Assembly (NCBI GenBank): GCA_002293315.1
Contig: DBCZ01000080.1
Span: 8,191-20,895, forward strand
Length of the DNA stretch: 12,705 nucleotides
Direction of reading: 5' to 3'
Source of the DNA: Ruminococcaceae bacterium UBA945
GTDB lineage: Bacteria; Bacillota; Clostridia; Oscillospirales; Acutalibacteraceae
The notes beneath the pieces are model-generated. The model had not been told where the DNA came from. It did not search any database and worked only from the letters and a program-made list of their open reading frames with translations. Numbering within the stretch: the stretch's first letter is position 1; each line of letters begins with the position of its first letter. Positions 7,656 through 12,705 of the stretch are shown one piece after another. The translations under genes and the position numbers were made by a program.

Positions 7656-8603
7656 TCAGAACAACGCGTTCTCTTTGCTGATTTTCCGCACAACTAAATT
7701 GGAAACCAGCACAAGGAGAAAGCCGACGACAGACTGATATACGCCGGCAGCCGAAGACATACCGATATTGCCCTGCCTCATCAGACCACGGTAGACATAT
7801 GTGTCTATGACATTGGTGGTGGCGTAAAGCATGCCGGAATCGCGCGGAACCTGATAGAACAGACCGAAATCCGAATAGAAGATTCGCCCGACGCCAAGCA
7901 GTGTGAGCGTGATGATAGACGGCAGAATGCAGGGCAGAGTGATGTGCCAAATCTGCTTCAGTTTGCCCGCCCCGTCAAGCTCGGCGGCTTCGTAATAGGT
8001 TGGGTCTATTCCGTTGATGGCGGCGATGTAAATGAGGCAGCCATAGCCCACGCCCTTCCAGGTGTTGACAAAAATCAAAATCACCGGCCAGTATTGCGGG
8101 TCGTTGTACCAAAATATCGGCTCCTGGCCGAGCGCCGGCAGAATGCTTTTGTTCACGATTCCGTTCTGCATGCTGAAGAAAGCGAAGACGATATAGCCCA
8201 CGATGACCATAGACATCAAAAACGGGAACAGAATGGCGCTCTGATACAGCTTTTTCAAGCGCTTGTTGATAACGTCGCAGATGAAGATGGCAAAGATTAT
8301 GCCTATCACAAGATTCAGAACAATGAACGCGGCGTTATAGAGAATCGTGTTGCGCGTGATAATCATGGCGTCCTCAGAGGCGAAGAGGAATTCGAAATTC
8401 TTCAGCCCTATCCAGTCGCTTGCGAAGATGCCCTTCGAGAAATCCACCTGCTTGAACGCTATCATGATGCCGAACATAGGGATATAATTGTTGACTATGA
8501 TGTAAATCGCACCGGGCAGCATCATCAGATATAGAGGCAGCCACTTTTTTATTCTCCCAAAGCGGGAAATCCGGCGGTCAATTACGCCTGGTTTCGTTGA
8601 CAT
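7656..8603 (-). CDS. Carbohydrate ABC transporter permease, LplB/YteP type (CUT1)
   Basis: Inner-membrane permease of 315 aa. The frame is open to 8717, but that longer form would overlap the binding-protein gene. The ATG at 8603 has GAGGTG six bases ahead and gives the usual short charged N-terminus before the first membrane segment. LMMLPGAIYIIVNNYIPMFG (26-45) is the hallmark LplB N-terminal segment. Other hydrophobic stretches are near 88-109, 122-143, 172-196, 225-246 and 286-305. The EAA loop is YEAAELDGAGKLKQIWHITLP (204-224). It pairs with the LplC-type permease encoded next. It is separated from the upstream binding-protein gene by an 88-bp gap containing a stem-loop, an arrangement that usually keeps binding protein in excess of permease. 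Confidence 0.93.
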   Translation of the reverse strand: MSTKPGVIDRRISRFGRIKKWLPLYLMMLPGAIYIIVNNYIPMFGIMIAFKQVDFSKGIFASDWIGLKNFEFLFASEDAMIITRNTILYNAAFIVLNLVIGIIFAIFICDVINKRLKKLYQSAILFPFLMSMVIVGYIVFAFFSMQNGIVNKSILPALGQEPIFWYNDPQYWPVILIFVNTWKGVGYGCLIYIAAINGIDPTYYEAAELDGAGKLKQIWHITLPCILPSIITLTLLGVGRIFYSDFGLFYQVPRDSGMLYATTNVIDTYVYRGLMRQGNIGMSSAAGVYQSVVGFLLVLVSNLVVRKISKENALF

Positions 8604-8634
8604 TGGTTGCACCTCACTGTCTTTGAAATAGAAA

Positions 8635-8667
8635 GGGAAGCCTCTTTTAATTGAAAACAGACTTCCC
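8635..8667 (-). terminator. Intergenic stem-loop, probable attenuator or mRNA stabiliser
   Basis: Between the binding-protein stop and the permease start, the minus-strand RNA folds as GGGAAG paired with CTTCCC. Then come a U-G wobble, CU/AG, one G-G mismatch and UUUU/AAAA closing a five-base CAAUU loop. UUUCUAUUUC follows directly. The shape is that of a leaky intrinsic terminator. In maltose-type operons a stem-loop at this position raises the binding-protein to permease ratio by partial termination or by protecting the upstream mRNA 3' end; the same is inferred here. Confidence 0.6.
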
Positions 8668-8691
8668 TCCCGTTGCTTAACTAAACTTATT

Positions 8692-10257
8692 TTACTGTGC
8701 TGCAAGCCATGCGTCAAGCTGTTCCTGCTTCAAATCTATAACCTTCTGCAGGCCGGCCGCGTAGAGTTTGTCATTGAAATCCTTAATTGCCTGATCCACG
8801 TCCGGCACAGAGCCGGTTTCAATAGACGCCATGAATTCCGTGCGTACACTGTTCAGCGCCGTGAGCTCCGTCGCCACGCTTGAAGAATCGTAGATGAAGC
8901 CGAACGCCTTGGAAAGAACCGCGCCCTTGTTGAATTCGGTATACTGATCCCAGAGGTCCTCGGGGTTGCCGTTCCAAATCTTACCTATCATCTGGTTGGG
9001 ATACATCCAGCCCATATTCATGTGATAAGCGTCGCCGATGCCCTTGCCCTCGGGATAGTCGATGAGAACATCGCTGCCCTCAACGGGCACATAGTCTTCG
9101 CCCTCAATGCCGAAGTTCATGAGATTGTTCCACTCGGGGCTATTGTAAGCGTAGTTGAGGAATTCCATAGCCTTAACCTTATCCTTGCTCTGCTGGGCAA
9201 TGCCCCAGTCAAAGAAGTTTACAGAGCTTGTCCAGAGGCTCTCCTGATAACCGCCGTCCAAATCGCCGAGATATGCAGTGACCATCTCTGTGCCGCAGTT
9301 AATATTCTCCTGAATCAAATAGCCCGGCTTAATCGGAGCCATGTAAGAGAACAGTGAGCCTGCCTTAACGAGGTTCGCGTTCGTCTCGGTGGTGGTTGCG
9401 GCGTCAAGCTTAACATAGCCTGCATCATACCACTCTTTTGTGAGGTCTGCGCGGTCTTTATATTCTTTCGACTCGAAATAGTTTGTCACTGTGGTGTCCT
9501 GGCCGTAATCCATAAGTACGCCGAACCAGTCGAACAGCGGGTCAACTATTTCAGTTGTGATAACGCGTGAGCCTGAAATCATATCCATTTCGGGATGCGC
9601 CGCCTTGGCCTGCTCAAAGACTGCCGTCAAATCGCGCGGGCTCTTGAGCGTTGAAACATCCACGCCGATTTCATCGATGATGTCCTTGCGCATAACGATG
9701 CCCGAACGTGTATTGCTTTCCTTATTCGCAGGGATTCCGTAAATGAAGCCGTTTACCGCGCCGCTTGTTGCGATGTCTTCGCCCATATAATTGAGGATGT
9801 CCTGTCCGTAATCATAGATATAATCCGCGAGGTCCACAATCTGCCCGGAATTGATGTATGAGCTTGCTTGGTCATAGAAAATCGGCAATACGTCAAGCTC
9901 GTCTCCCGCTGAGAGCATCATGCGCAGCTGCTCCTGATAGTCGCCGAAGCTGAGAAGAATCGGCTCAAACGTCATGTTGATTTCTTCCAGCATAAGGTCG
10001 TTTACAGCCTGCCATACCTTATCCTGATTCGGCTGCTCGTTTCCGATAATCGCCATAGTAATCTTGTATGGCTCTTCGTCTGTACCTGTGTCAGTCGGCT
10101 CAGATTCCACTGGAGTTGAATCTGCCGCTGTACTGCTTGTGTCGTTCGCCGGCGTGCTTGCCGGAGCCGTTGTGTCGCCGCATGCTGCGAGTACGCTGAC
10201 GAACAGCGAAAGAACCAGCAAAACGGAGACGATTTTCAGTAACTTACTCTTTTTCAT
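8692..10257 (-). CDS. Extracellular sugar-binding lipoprotein of an LplABC-type ABC transporter
   Basis: Substrate-binding lipoprotein of 521 aa, the first gene of the operon. The ATG at 10257 is preceded by GAGGTGGAG; an in-frame start ten codons upstream has poorer context. The N-terminus is a lipoprotein signal: KKSK, a hydrophobic run LLKIVSVLLVLSLFVSVLAA, and Cys26 in the lipobox LAAC-G for lipid attachment. A Ser/Thr/Ala/Asp/Glu-rich linker of about 35 residues follows, then the binding domains from about residue 63 (PYKITMAI) to the end. Its size fits the large LipO/YtcQ-like binding proteins that accompany LplB/LplC permeases. Acidic, aromatic-rich segments in the C-terminal half (such as NMGWMYPNQM) suit carbohydrate binding. 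The ligand cannot be deduced; the downstream enzymes suggest a pentose-containing glycoside. Confidence 0.92.
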   Translation of the reverse strand: MKKSKLLKIVSVLLVLSLFVSVLAACGDTTAPASTPANDTSSTAADSTPVESEPTDTGTDEEPYKITMAIIGNEQPNQDKVWQAVNDLMLEEINMTFEPILLSFGDYQEQLRMMLSAGDELDVLPIFYDQASSYINSGQIVDLADYIYDYGQDILNYMGEDIATSGAVNGFIYGIPANKESNTRSGIVMRKDIIDEIGVDVSTLKSPRDLTAVFEQAKAAHPEMDMISGSRVITTEIVDPLFDWFGVLMDYGQDTTVTNYFESKEYKDRADLTKEWYDAGYVKLDAATTTETNANLVKAGSLFSYMAPIKPGYLIQENINCGTEMVTAYLGDLDGGYQESLWTSSVNFFDWGIAQQSKDKVKAMEFLNYAYNSPEWNNLMNFGIEGEDYVPVEGSDVLIDYPEGKGIGDAYHMNMGWMYPNQMIGKIWNGNPEDLWDQYTEFNKGAVLSKAFGFIYDSSSVATELTALNSVRTEFMASIETGSVPDVDQAIKDFNDKLYAAGLQKVIDLKQEQLDAWLAAQ

Positions 10258-10295
10258 TATTCTCCACCTCAAATATTCCGATTTCAACGGATGAT

Positions 10296-10347
10296 TAAAA
10301 ACTAAATATTTTCATAATATTTTATATGATTTTCTACTTAGTTTTTA
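10296..10347 (-). repeat. 10-bp inverted repeat in the leader of the sugar operon
   Basis: TAAAAACTAA (10296-10305) and TTAGTTTTTA (10338-10347) are perfect inverted copies separated by 32 AT-rich bases. Those bases contain a smaller repeat, TCATA-N8-TATGA. The block would lie in the untranslated leader if transcription starts near 10353. It could be a weak RNA hairpin or a protein site. The AT-richness makes chance possible. Confidence 0.35.
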
Positions 10348-10363
10348 CTTGATGGTACAAGTA
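10346..10363. promoter_or_regulatory. Candidate operator: inverted repeat TACTTG-N6-CAAGTA
   Basis: A perfect 6-bp half-site inverted repeat, 18 bp in total, overlaps the predicted -10 and start point of the sugar operon promoter. A repressor bound here would block transcription. It lacks the central CG usual for LacI-family sites, so the cre-like site next to it is the stronger LacI candidate. Confidence 0.35.
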
Positions 10364-10388
10364 TATCAAATCGATTTCAATAAATCAA
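10360..10388 (-). promoter_or_regulatory. Main promoter of the sugar operon
   Basis: On the minus strand, -35 TTGATT (10388-10383), a 17-bp spacer and -10 TATACT (10365-10360) match the sigma-A consensus at four and five of six positions. The predicted start near 10353 gives a leader of about 95 bases before the binding-protein ATG at 10257. The spacer contains the cre/LacI-like palindrome, and a second inverted repeat overlaps the -10. Confidence 0.6.
10366..10379. promoter_or_regulatory. cre/LacI-family operator candidate in the promoter spacer
   Basis: TCAAATCGATTTCA contains the perfect 10-bp palindrome AAATCGATTT with the central CG typical of LacI-family operators. Against the Gram-positive catabolite-responsive element consensus TGWAANCGNTNWCA it fails at one position only, the G of the left arm. 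It sits between the -35 and -10 of the sugar operon promoter. It could serve the operon's own LacI protein, CcpA, or both. Confidence 0.6.
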
Positions 10389-10462
10389 TTAGAGTTAAAC
10401 CCAAAAAACTCATTCGGGGATTATGCAAAATGAATAAAAAAACTGATAACAGCATATTATAT

Positions 10463-10491
10463 TTGACTTTTTTCCATGACAAATGTAAAAT
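10463..10491 (+). promoter_or_regulatory. Sigma-A promoter of the MBL-fold gene
   Basis: TTGACT (10463-10468), a 17-bp spacer and TAAAAT (10486-10491) form a strong match. Transcription would begin near 10498, giving a leader of about 35 bases with AAGGAG (10521-10526) eight bases before the GTG start. An imperfect repeat AATGC-N11-GCATT (10489-10509) overlaps the start point and may be an operator. Confidence 0.7.
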
Positions 10492-10534
10492 GCATATATG
10501 TAAAGCATTATATAAATTTTAAGGAGAAATCACA

Positions 10535-11269
10535 GTGCAGATATGTAAAAACATTTATATGGTGTGTGGAGAGCCTTTTTCCTCCATGGATAATGTATAC
10601 GCCATTAAAACGAGCGAAGGCCTGATTCTCGTGGATACGGGCACCGATGCACGGGAATATGAGGTTATAATGGAAAACCTCGCGTACTGGGGGCTTGGCA
10701 CGGTGACGCATGTCATTCTGACGCACGCCCATATCAATCATTGCTTCAATGCGAAGAGATTTCAAGACGGCGGCGCGAAGATTATATGCAGCCGTGCGGT
10801 AGATGAGGCGATATCAAGCGCTTCAGACAGGCTTATCGACTATCATAACCGCGAGCTGGAATATAACGTGAAGACCTTCCCAAAGTGCAGCGCGGATATA
10901 ATAGTGGAGAACGACGGCGACTTCGAAATCGCAGGGCTTCATTTTGACATGAACATTATTAACGGTCACTCAAAGGGCGGGCTGCTATTCTTCTGCATGC
11001 TGGAGGGCAGACAGATTATGTTCGCGGGAGATTTCATACATATATCCCCGTTTAATCGTCACGCCATAATCGGCTGGGAGGGTGATTTGGAATATGACGA
11101 TGCAGTGTATCTGGAGGAACTGAAGAGATTCTCCACATATGAGCCGGACATGATTCTTTCCGGACATCACCAATTGTGCATGAGGGATGCTTGGCAGATT
11201 CCGAAGAATGCTTATGTGCGCGCCTGCAGTTCAAAGCATCGCTCGTTGAATCCGAACGTACCTTACTAA
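10535..11269 (+). CDS. MBL-fold metallo-hydrolase with an altered HxHxDH motif
   Basis: Predicted cytoplasmic metallo-beta-lactamase-fold protein, 244 aa, with a GTG start and AAGGAG eight bases ahead. The fold is shown by LVDTGTDAREYEVIMENL (32-49), the metal motif THAHINH (63-69), GHSKGG (144-149) with His145, FAGDFIH (163-169) with bridging Asp166, and SGHH (209-212) with the last histidine. The usual Asp of HxHxDH is Asn68, so the second metal site may be weakened or the chemistry altered. Members of this fold include glyoxalase II-like thioesterases, lactonases and nucleases; the substrate here is unknown. It is transcribed away from the sugar operon from a shared 277-bp region and may be co-regulated. 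Lactone or phosphodiester hydrolysis linked to the sugar pathway is possible but unproven. Confidence 0.85.
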   Translation: MQICKNIYMVCGEPFSSMDNVYAIKTSEGLILVDTGTDAREYEVIMENLAYWGLGTVTHVILTHAHINHCFNAKRFQDGGAKIICSRAVDEAISSASDRLIDYHNRELEYNVKTFPKCSADIIVENDGDFEIAGLHFDMNIINGHSKGGLLFFCMLEGRQIMFAGDFIHISPFNRHAIIGWEGDLEYDDAVYLEELKRFSTYEPDMILSGHHQLCMRDAWQIPKNAYVRACSSKHRSLNPNVPY

Positions 11270-11294
11270 GGCTGATATACAAATATATAAAGCA

Positions 11295-11321
11295 AAGCGG
11301 CCCGGGTAACCCGAGCCGCTT
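11295..11321. terminator. Bidirectional intrinsic terminator between the MBL gene and purC
   Basis: AAGCGGC and GCCGCTT flank CGGG-TAA-CCCG, giving a 12-position stem with a three-base loop. On the plus strand it has one C-A mismatch and is followed by CTTCT. On the minus strand that position becomes a U-G wobble, making an unbroken helix followed by TGCTTTATATATTTG. It therefore suits purC termination best and also ends the converging MBL transcript. Confidence 0.8.
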
Positions 11322-11344
11322 CTTCTATGCTATAAATCCAGAAT

Positions 11345-12028
11345 TTATTCAAAGTATTTGACCAGCTCAAACGGCTGAAGCCACTTGCCGTCTTTGTAAA
11401 CACGCATAATGCCCCATGAGAATTCGTCAATCAGCGCAACCTTGCCGTCTATCCGCCCAAACTCAAACTTGATGTCATACAGCGTCAGGCCTCTGGCAGC
11501 CAAATCCTCGCGGATAATCTCCGTGACCTGCTTTGCGCGGATTACAAGGTCATCGTAATCGGCATAGCTTACTATATTAAGCAGATTCAAAGCGTCGTTG
11601 CCTATCATCGGGTCACCGCGCTCGTTGTCCTTGAGGCTGACCTCGACGAAATAATCCAAATCCTGACCCTCGGTGCAGTAATCGCCGTAGCGGCGAATAA
11701 AGCTGCCCGTGGCCTTGAGGCGGCAGATGACTTCGATGCCGGTTTTACCGCCGAAAATTTCCGCGGGGCGAACCGTCATCGTGCCGGCTTCCAAATCGCT
11801 GCTGATATAGTGCGTGAAGATACCGGCCGCGTTGATTTTCTCGAAGTAATACCTCGTCAGGCGCAATGAGGCCTTACCCAGCCCCTCAATCGAAGCGCCC
11901 ACAGTGTTTCCGCCCGGGTCAAGATTGCCGTCCGCGTCCACTGTCGCGTCATCCTTGAACTTCATCAGATAAGTGCCGTCGCCCAAATCATAGACATCCT
12001 TCGTTTTTCCGCTGATTAACAATTTCAT
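11345..12028 (-). CDS. purC: Phosphoribosylaminoimidazole-succinocarboxamide synthase (SAICAR synthetase)
   Basis: Cytoplasmic enzyme of purine synthesis that joins aspartate to CAIR using ATP. The protein has 227 aa from the ATG at 12028, which has AAGGAG eight bases ahead and gives the family N-terminus MKLLISGKTKDVY. An ATG two codons earlier (12034) is nearly as good. Landmarks are GKTKDVY (7-13), FKDDATVDADGNLDPGGN (24-41, ATP and substrate region), EVICRLKATGSFIRRYG (99-115), SLKDNERGDPMI (131-142) and DEFSWGIMR (201-209) in the place of the usual DExxTPDSxR. The last motif is clearly divergent, although the common short bacterial form is about 235 aa, so length is normal. No other pur genes adjoin it and it has its own promoter and terminator, so it is monocistronic here. 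Confidence 0.85.
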   Translation of the reverse strand: MKLLISGKTKDVYDLGDGTYLMKFKDDATVDADGNLDPGGNTVGASIEGLGKASLRLTRYYFEKINAAGIFTHYISSDLEAGTMTVRPAEIFGGKTGIEVICRLKATGSFIRRYGDYCTEGQDLDYFVEVSLKDNERGDPMIGNDALNLLNIVSYADYDDLVIRAKQVTEIIREDLAARGLTLYDIKFEFGRIDGKVALIDEFSWGIMRVYKDGKWLQPFELVKYFE

Positions 12029-12064
12029 CTGCATTTCTCCTTCTCCATAATAATCAACCCCGTA

Positions 12065-12093
12065 ATTGTATCACGAATGAAGCTTCCGCGCAA
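12065..12093 (-). promoter_or_regulatory. Extended -10 promoter of purC
   Basis: On the minus strand TGA-TACAAT puts an extended -10 at 12070-12065, with TTGCGC 17 bp upstream (12093-12088) as a weak -35. Transcription would start near 12058, leaving a leader of about 30 bases. That is too short for a purine riboswitch. Confidence 0.5.
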
Positions 12094-12109
12094 CAAACAT
12101 ATACCCGGC

Positions 12110-12141
12110 TTGTCAAATTTTTTTGAAAAAGGTGTTGACAA
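12110..12141. repeat. 7-bp inverted repeat between the divergent purC and gntR promoters
   Basis: TTGTCAA (12110-12116) and TTGACAA (12135-12141) are perfect inverted copies 18 bp apart, separated by an A/T-tract. The right arm coincides with the gntR -35 hexamer. The left arm would be a perfect -35 for the opposite strand but has no -10 at a workable distance. Confidence 0.45.
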
Positions 12142-12163
12142 ACATTAAATGATGATATATAGT
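12135..12163 (+). promoter_or_regulatory. Sigma-A promoter of the gntR-ABC operon
   Basis: TTGACA (12135-12140), a spacer of exactly 17 bp and TATAGT (12158-12163) give eleven of twelve consensus positions, the strongest promoter in the window. Expression would be high unless repressed, and an inverted repeat over the -10 and start point is the likely operator. Confidence 0.8.
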
Positions 12164-12189
12164 TAGTTGCAGAAGTAATTAACCGACTA
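12160..12189. promoter_or_regulatory. Candidate GntR/YtrA autoregulatory operator
   Basis: TAGTTAGTT (12160-12168) and AACCGACTA (12181-12189) are inverted copies matching at seven of nine positions, with 12 bp between them. The site starts inside the -10 and covers the transcription start. YtrA-type regulators usually repress their own operon from such a position until a cell-envelope-active compound relieves them. That assignment is by analogy. Confidence 0.45.
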
Positions 12190-12204
12190 TCTAAGGAGGT
12201 AAAA

Positions 12205-12582
12205 ATGGAATTGAACCTGACCGGGGATAGATCAATCTTCCTGCAAGTAAGCGATGAGATTGAAGACGCGATTTTCACCGGAGCATTTCAGGAGGAGACG
12301 CAAATTCCGTCAACAACGGAAATCTCAATGACGTTCCACATAAATCCGGCGACGGTGCTCAAGGGAATGAATTTGCTGGTGGATGAGGGAATCATCTACA
12401 AAAAGCGCGGCGTGGGAATGTTTGTGGCGAAAGGGGCGGCAAAGAAAGTGAAAATCAAGAGGCAAAAGCTTTTTTATTCCAATTACATCGAAACGCTCAT
12501 CAAAGAGGCGGAGAAGCTTGGGATAACAAAAGAGGAACTGATTTCTTTAATAGAGGAGGGAATGAAGAATGAACAAGATTGA
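12205..12582 (+). CDS. GntR-family regulator, YtrA-like
   Basis: Small DNA-binding regulator of 125 aa. The winged helix covers about residues 10-75: [19 protein letters not shown] (10-28), then [21 protein letters not shown] (34-54) as the helix-turn-helix, and a wing at [15 protein letters not shown] (61-75). The remaining 50 residues are short and helical ([25 protein letters not shown]). This lacks any ligand-binding domain and fits the YtrA subfamily dimerisation tail. AAGGAGG stands five to six bases before the ATG. Its 3' end overlaps the ABC ATPase gene by 14 bases, so the two are co-translated. YtrA regulators typically control the ABC transporter encoded with them, often in response to cell-wall antibiotics. 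Confidence 0.92.
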   Translation: MELNLTGDRSIFLQVSDEIEDAIFTGAFQEETQIPSTTEISMTFHINPATVLKGMNLLVDEGIIYKKRGVGMFVAKGAAKKVKIKRQKLFYSNYIETLIKEAEKLGITKEELISLIEEGMKNEQD

Positions 12583-12705
12583 GGCAAAAAATCTGACGAT
12601 GCGGTTTAAGGACGTCGTGGCACTTGATGATGTGAGCGTGGCATTTGAAGAGGGGAAAATCTACGGGCTGCTGGGCAGAAACGGCGCGGGCAAGTCCACC
12701 ATGAT
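12569..12705 (+). CDS. ABC transporter ATP-binding protein, 5' part only
   Basis: The first 45 codons of an ABC ATPase that runs past the right edge. The ATG at 12569 has GAGGAGGG eight bases ahead and overlaps gntR by 14 bases in another frame. The visible protein begins [20 protein letters not shown], the standard A-loop region, and contains the Walker A motif GRNGAGKST at about 36-44. The later signature and Walker B motifs are outside the window. Together with the YtrA-like regulator it is probably a YtrB-type ATPase of an efflux or cell-envelope stress transporter. It is unlikely to be the missing ATPase of the sugar importer, which would be a CUT1 type with a different N-terminus. Confidence 0.9.
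   Translation, partial: MNKIEAKNLTMRFKDVVALDDVSVAFEEGKIYGLLGRNGAGKSTM

Noticed and set aside
7944..8534. Open frame of 196 codons on the plus strand opposite the LplB-type permease
   Set aside because: Its composition is rich in His, Asp and Glu, as expected for the reverse complement of a membrane protein; it has no motif and no promoter.
8604..8717. Longer N-terminus for the LplB-type permease
   Set aside because: It would overlap the binding-protein gene and translate through the stem-loop; the ATG at 8603 has a good ribosome site and a normal N-terminus.
10258..10534. Riboswitch or CRISPR-like repeats in the large intergenic region
   Set aside because: No regularly spaced direct repeats and no recognisable riboswitch core; only promoters, inverted repeats and AT-rich sequence are visible.
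10508..10765. Minus-strand frame overlapping the MBL gene start
   Set aside because: It overlaps the well-supported MBL gene and its ribosome site, and has no coding signature of its own.
12111..12116. Perfect minus-strand TTGACA as the purC -35
   Set aside because: No acceptable -10 lies 15-19 bp downstream; the extended -10 TGATACAAT nearer purC is a better promoter.
12054..12278. Minus-strand frame across the purC-gntR region
   Set aside because: It covers two good divergent promoters and the gntR start; it contains no family motif.

Overview
The window looks like chromosome from a Gram-positive Firmicute, probably of class Clostridia. The evidence is AAGGAG/AGGAGG-type ribosome binding sites, several sigma-A promoters with 17-bp spacers, a lipobox solute-binding protein paired with LplB/LplC-type permeases, a split transketolase, a YtrA-like GntR regulator and a short Clostridia-style PurC. 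Genus cannot be read from the sequence. No gene-free stretch exceeds 300 bases; the longest is 10258-10534 (277 bp), a divergent promoter region.

Layout: (1) Positions 1-25 hold the 5' end of a minus-strand tRNA, with its own promoter at 40-71. (2) Positions 75-10257 hold nine minus-strand genes arranged as one catabolic operon. In transcription order these are a lipoprotein sugar-binding protein, two CUT1-type permeases, a nucleoside-hydrolase-fold protein, a LacI-family regulator, an L-fucose/arabinose-type aldose-ketose isomerase, transketolase N-half, transketolase C-half and an FGGY kinase related to glycerol kinase. The main promoter, with a cre/LacI-like operator inside it, lies at 10360-10388. 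A probable internal promoter precedes lacI, and a stem-loop separates the binding-protein gene from the permeases. (3) A divergent MBL-fold hydrolase occupies 10535-11269 on the plus strand. (4) purC lies on the minus strand at 11345-12028 and converges on the MBL gene across a bidirectional terminator. (5) A plus-strand GntR/YtrA regulator overlaps an ABC ATPase gene that runs off the right edge.

How the genes fit together: import of a glycoside or sugar, hydrolysis of a furanosyl bond by the nucleoside-hydrolase-like enzyme, aldose-to-ketose isomerisation, phosphorylation, then two-carbon transfer by the split transketolase into the pentose phosphate pathway. No aldolase, epimerase or transporter ATPase is encoded. 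The logic resembles the published transketolase-type D-apiose pathway (isomerase, kinase, two-subunit transketolase), but here with a fucose-isomerase-type enzyme and a nucleoside-hydrolase-fold protein in front. The natural substrate is not determinable from sequence alone. This operon is the best candidate in the window for an undescribed system.
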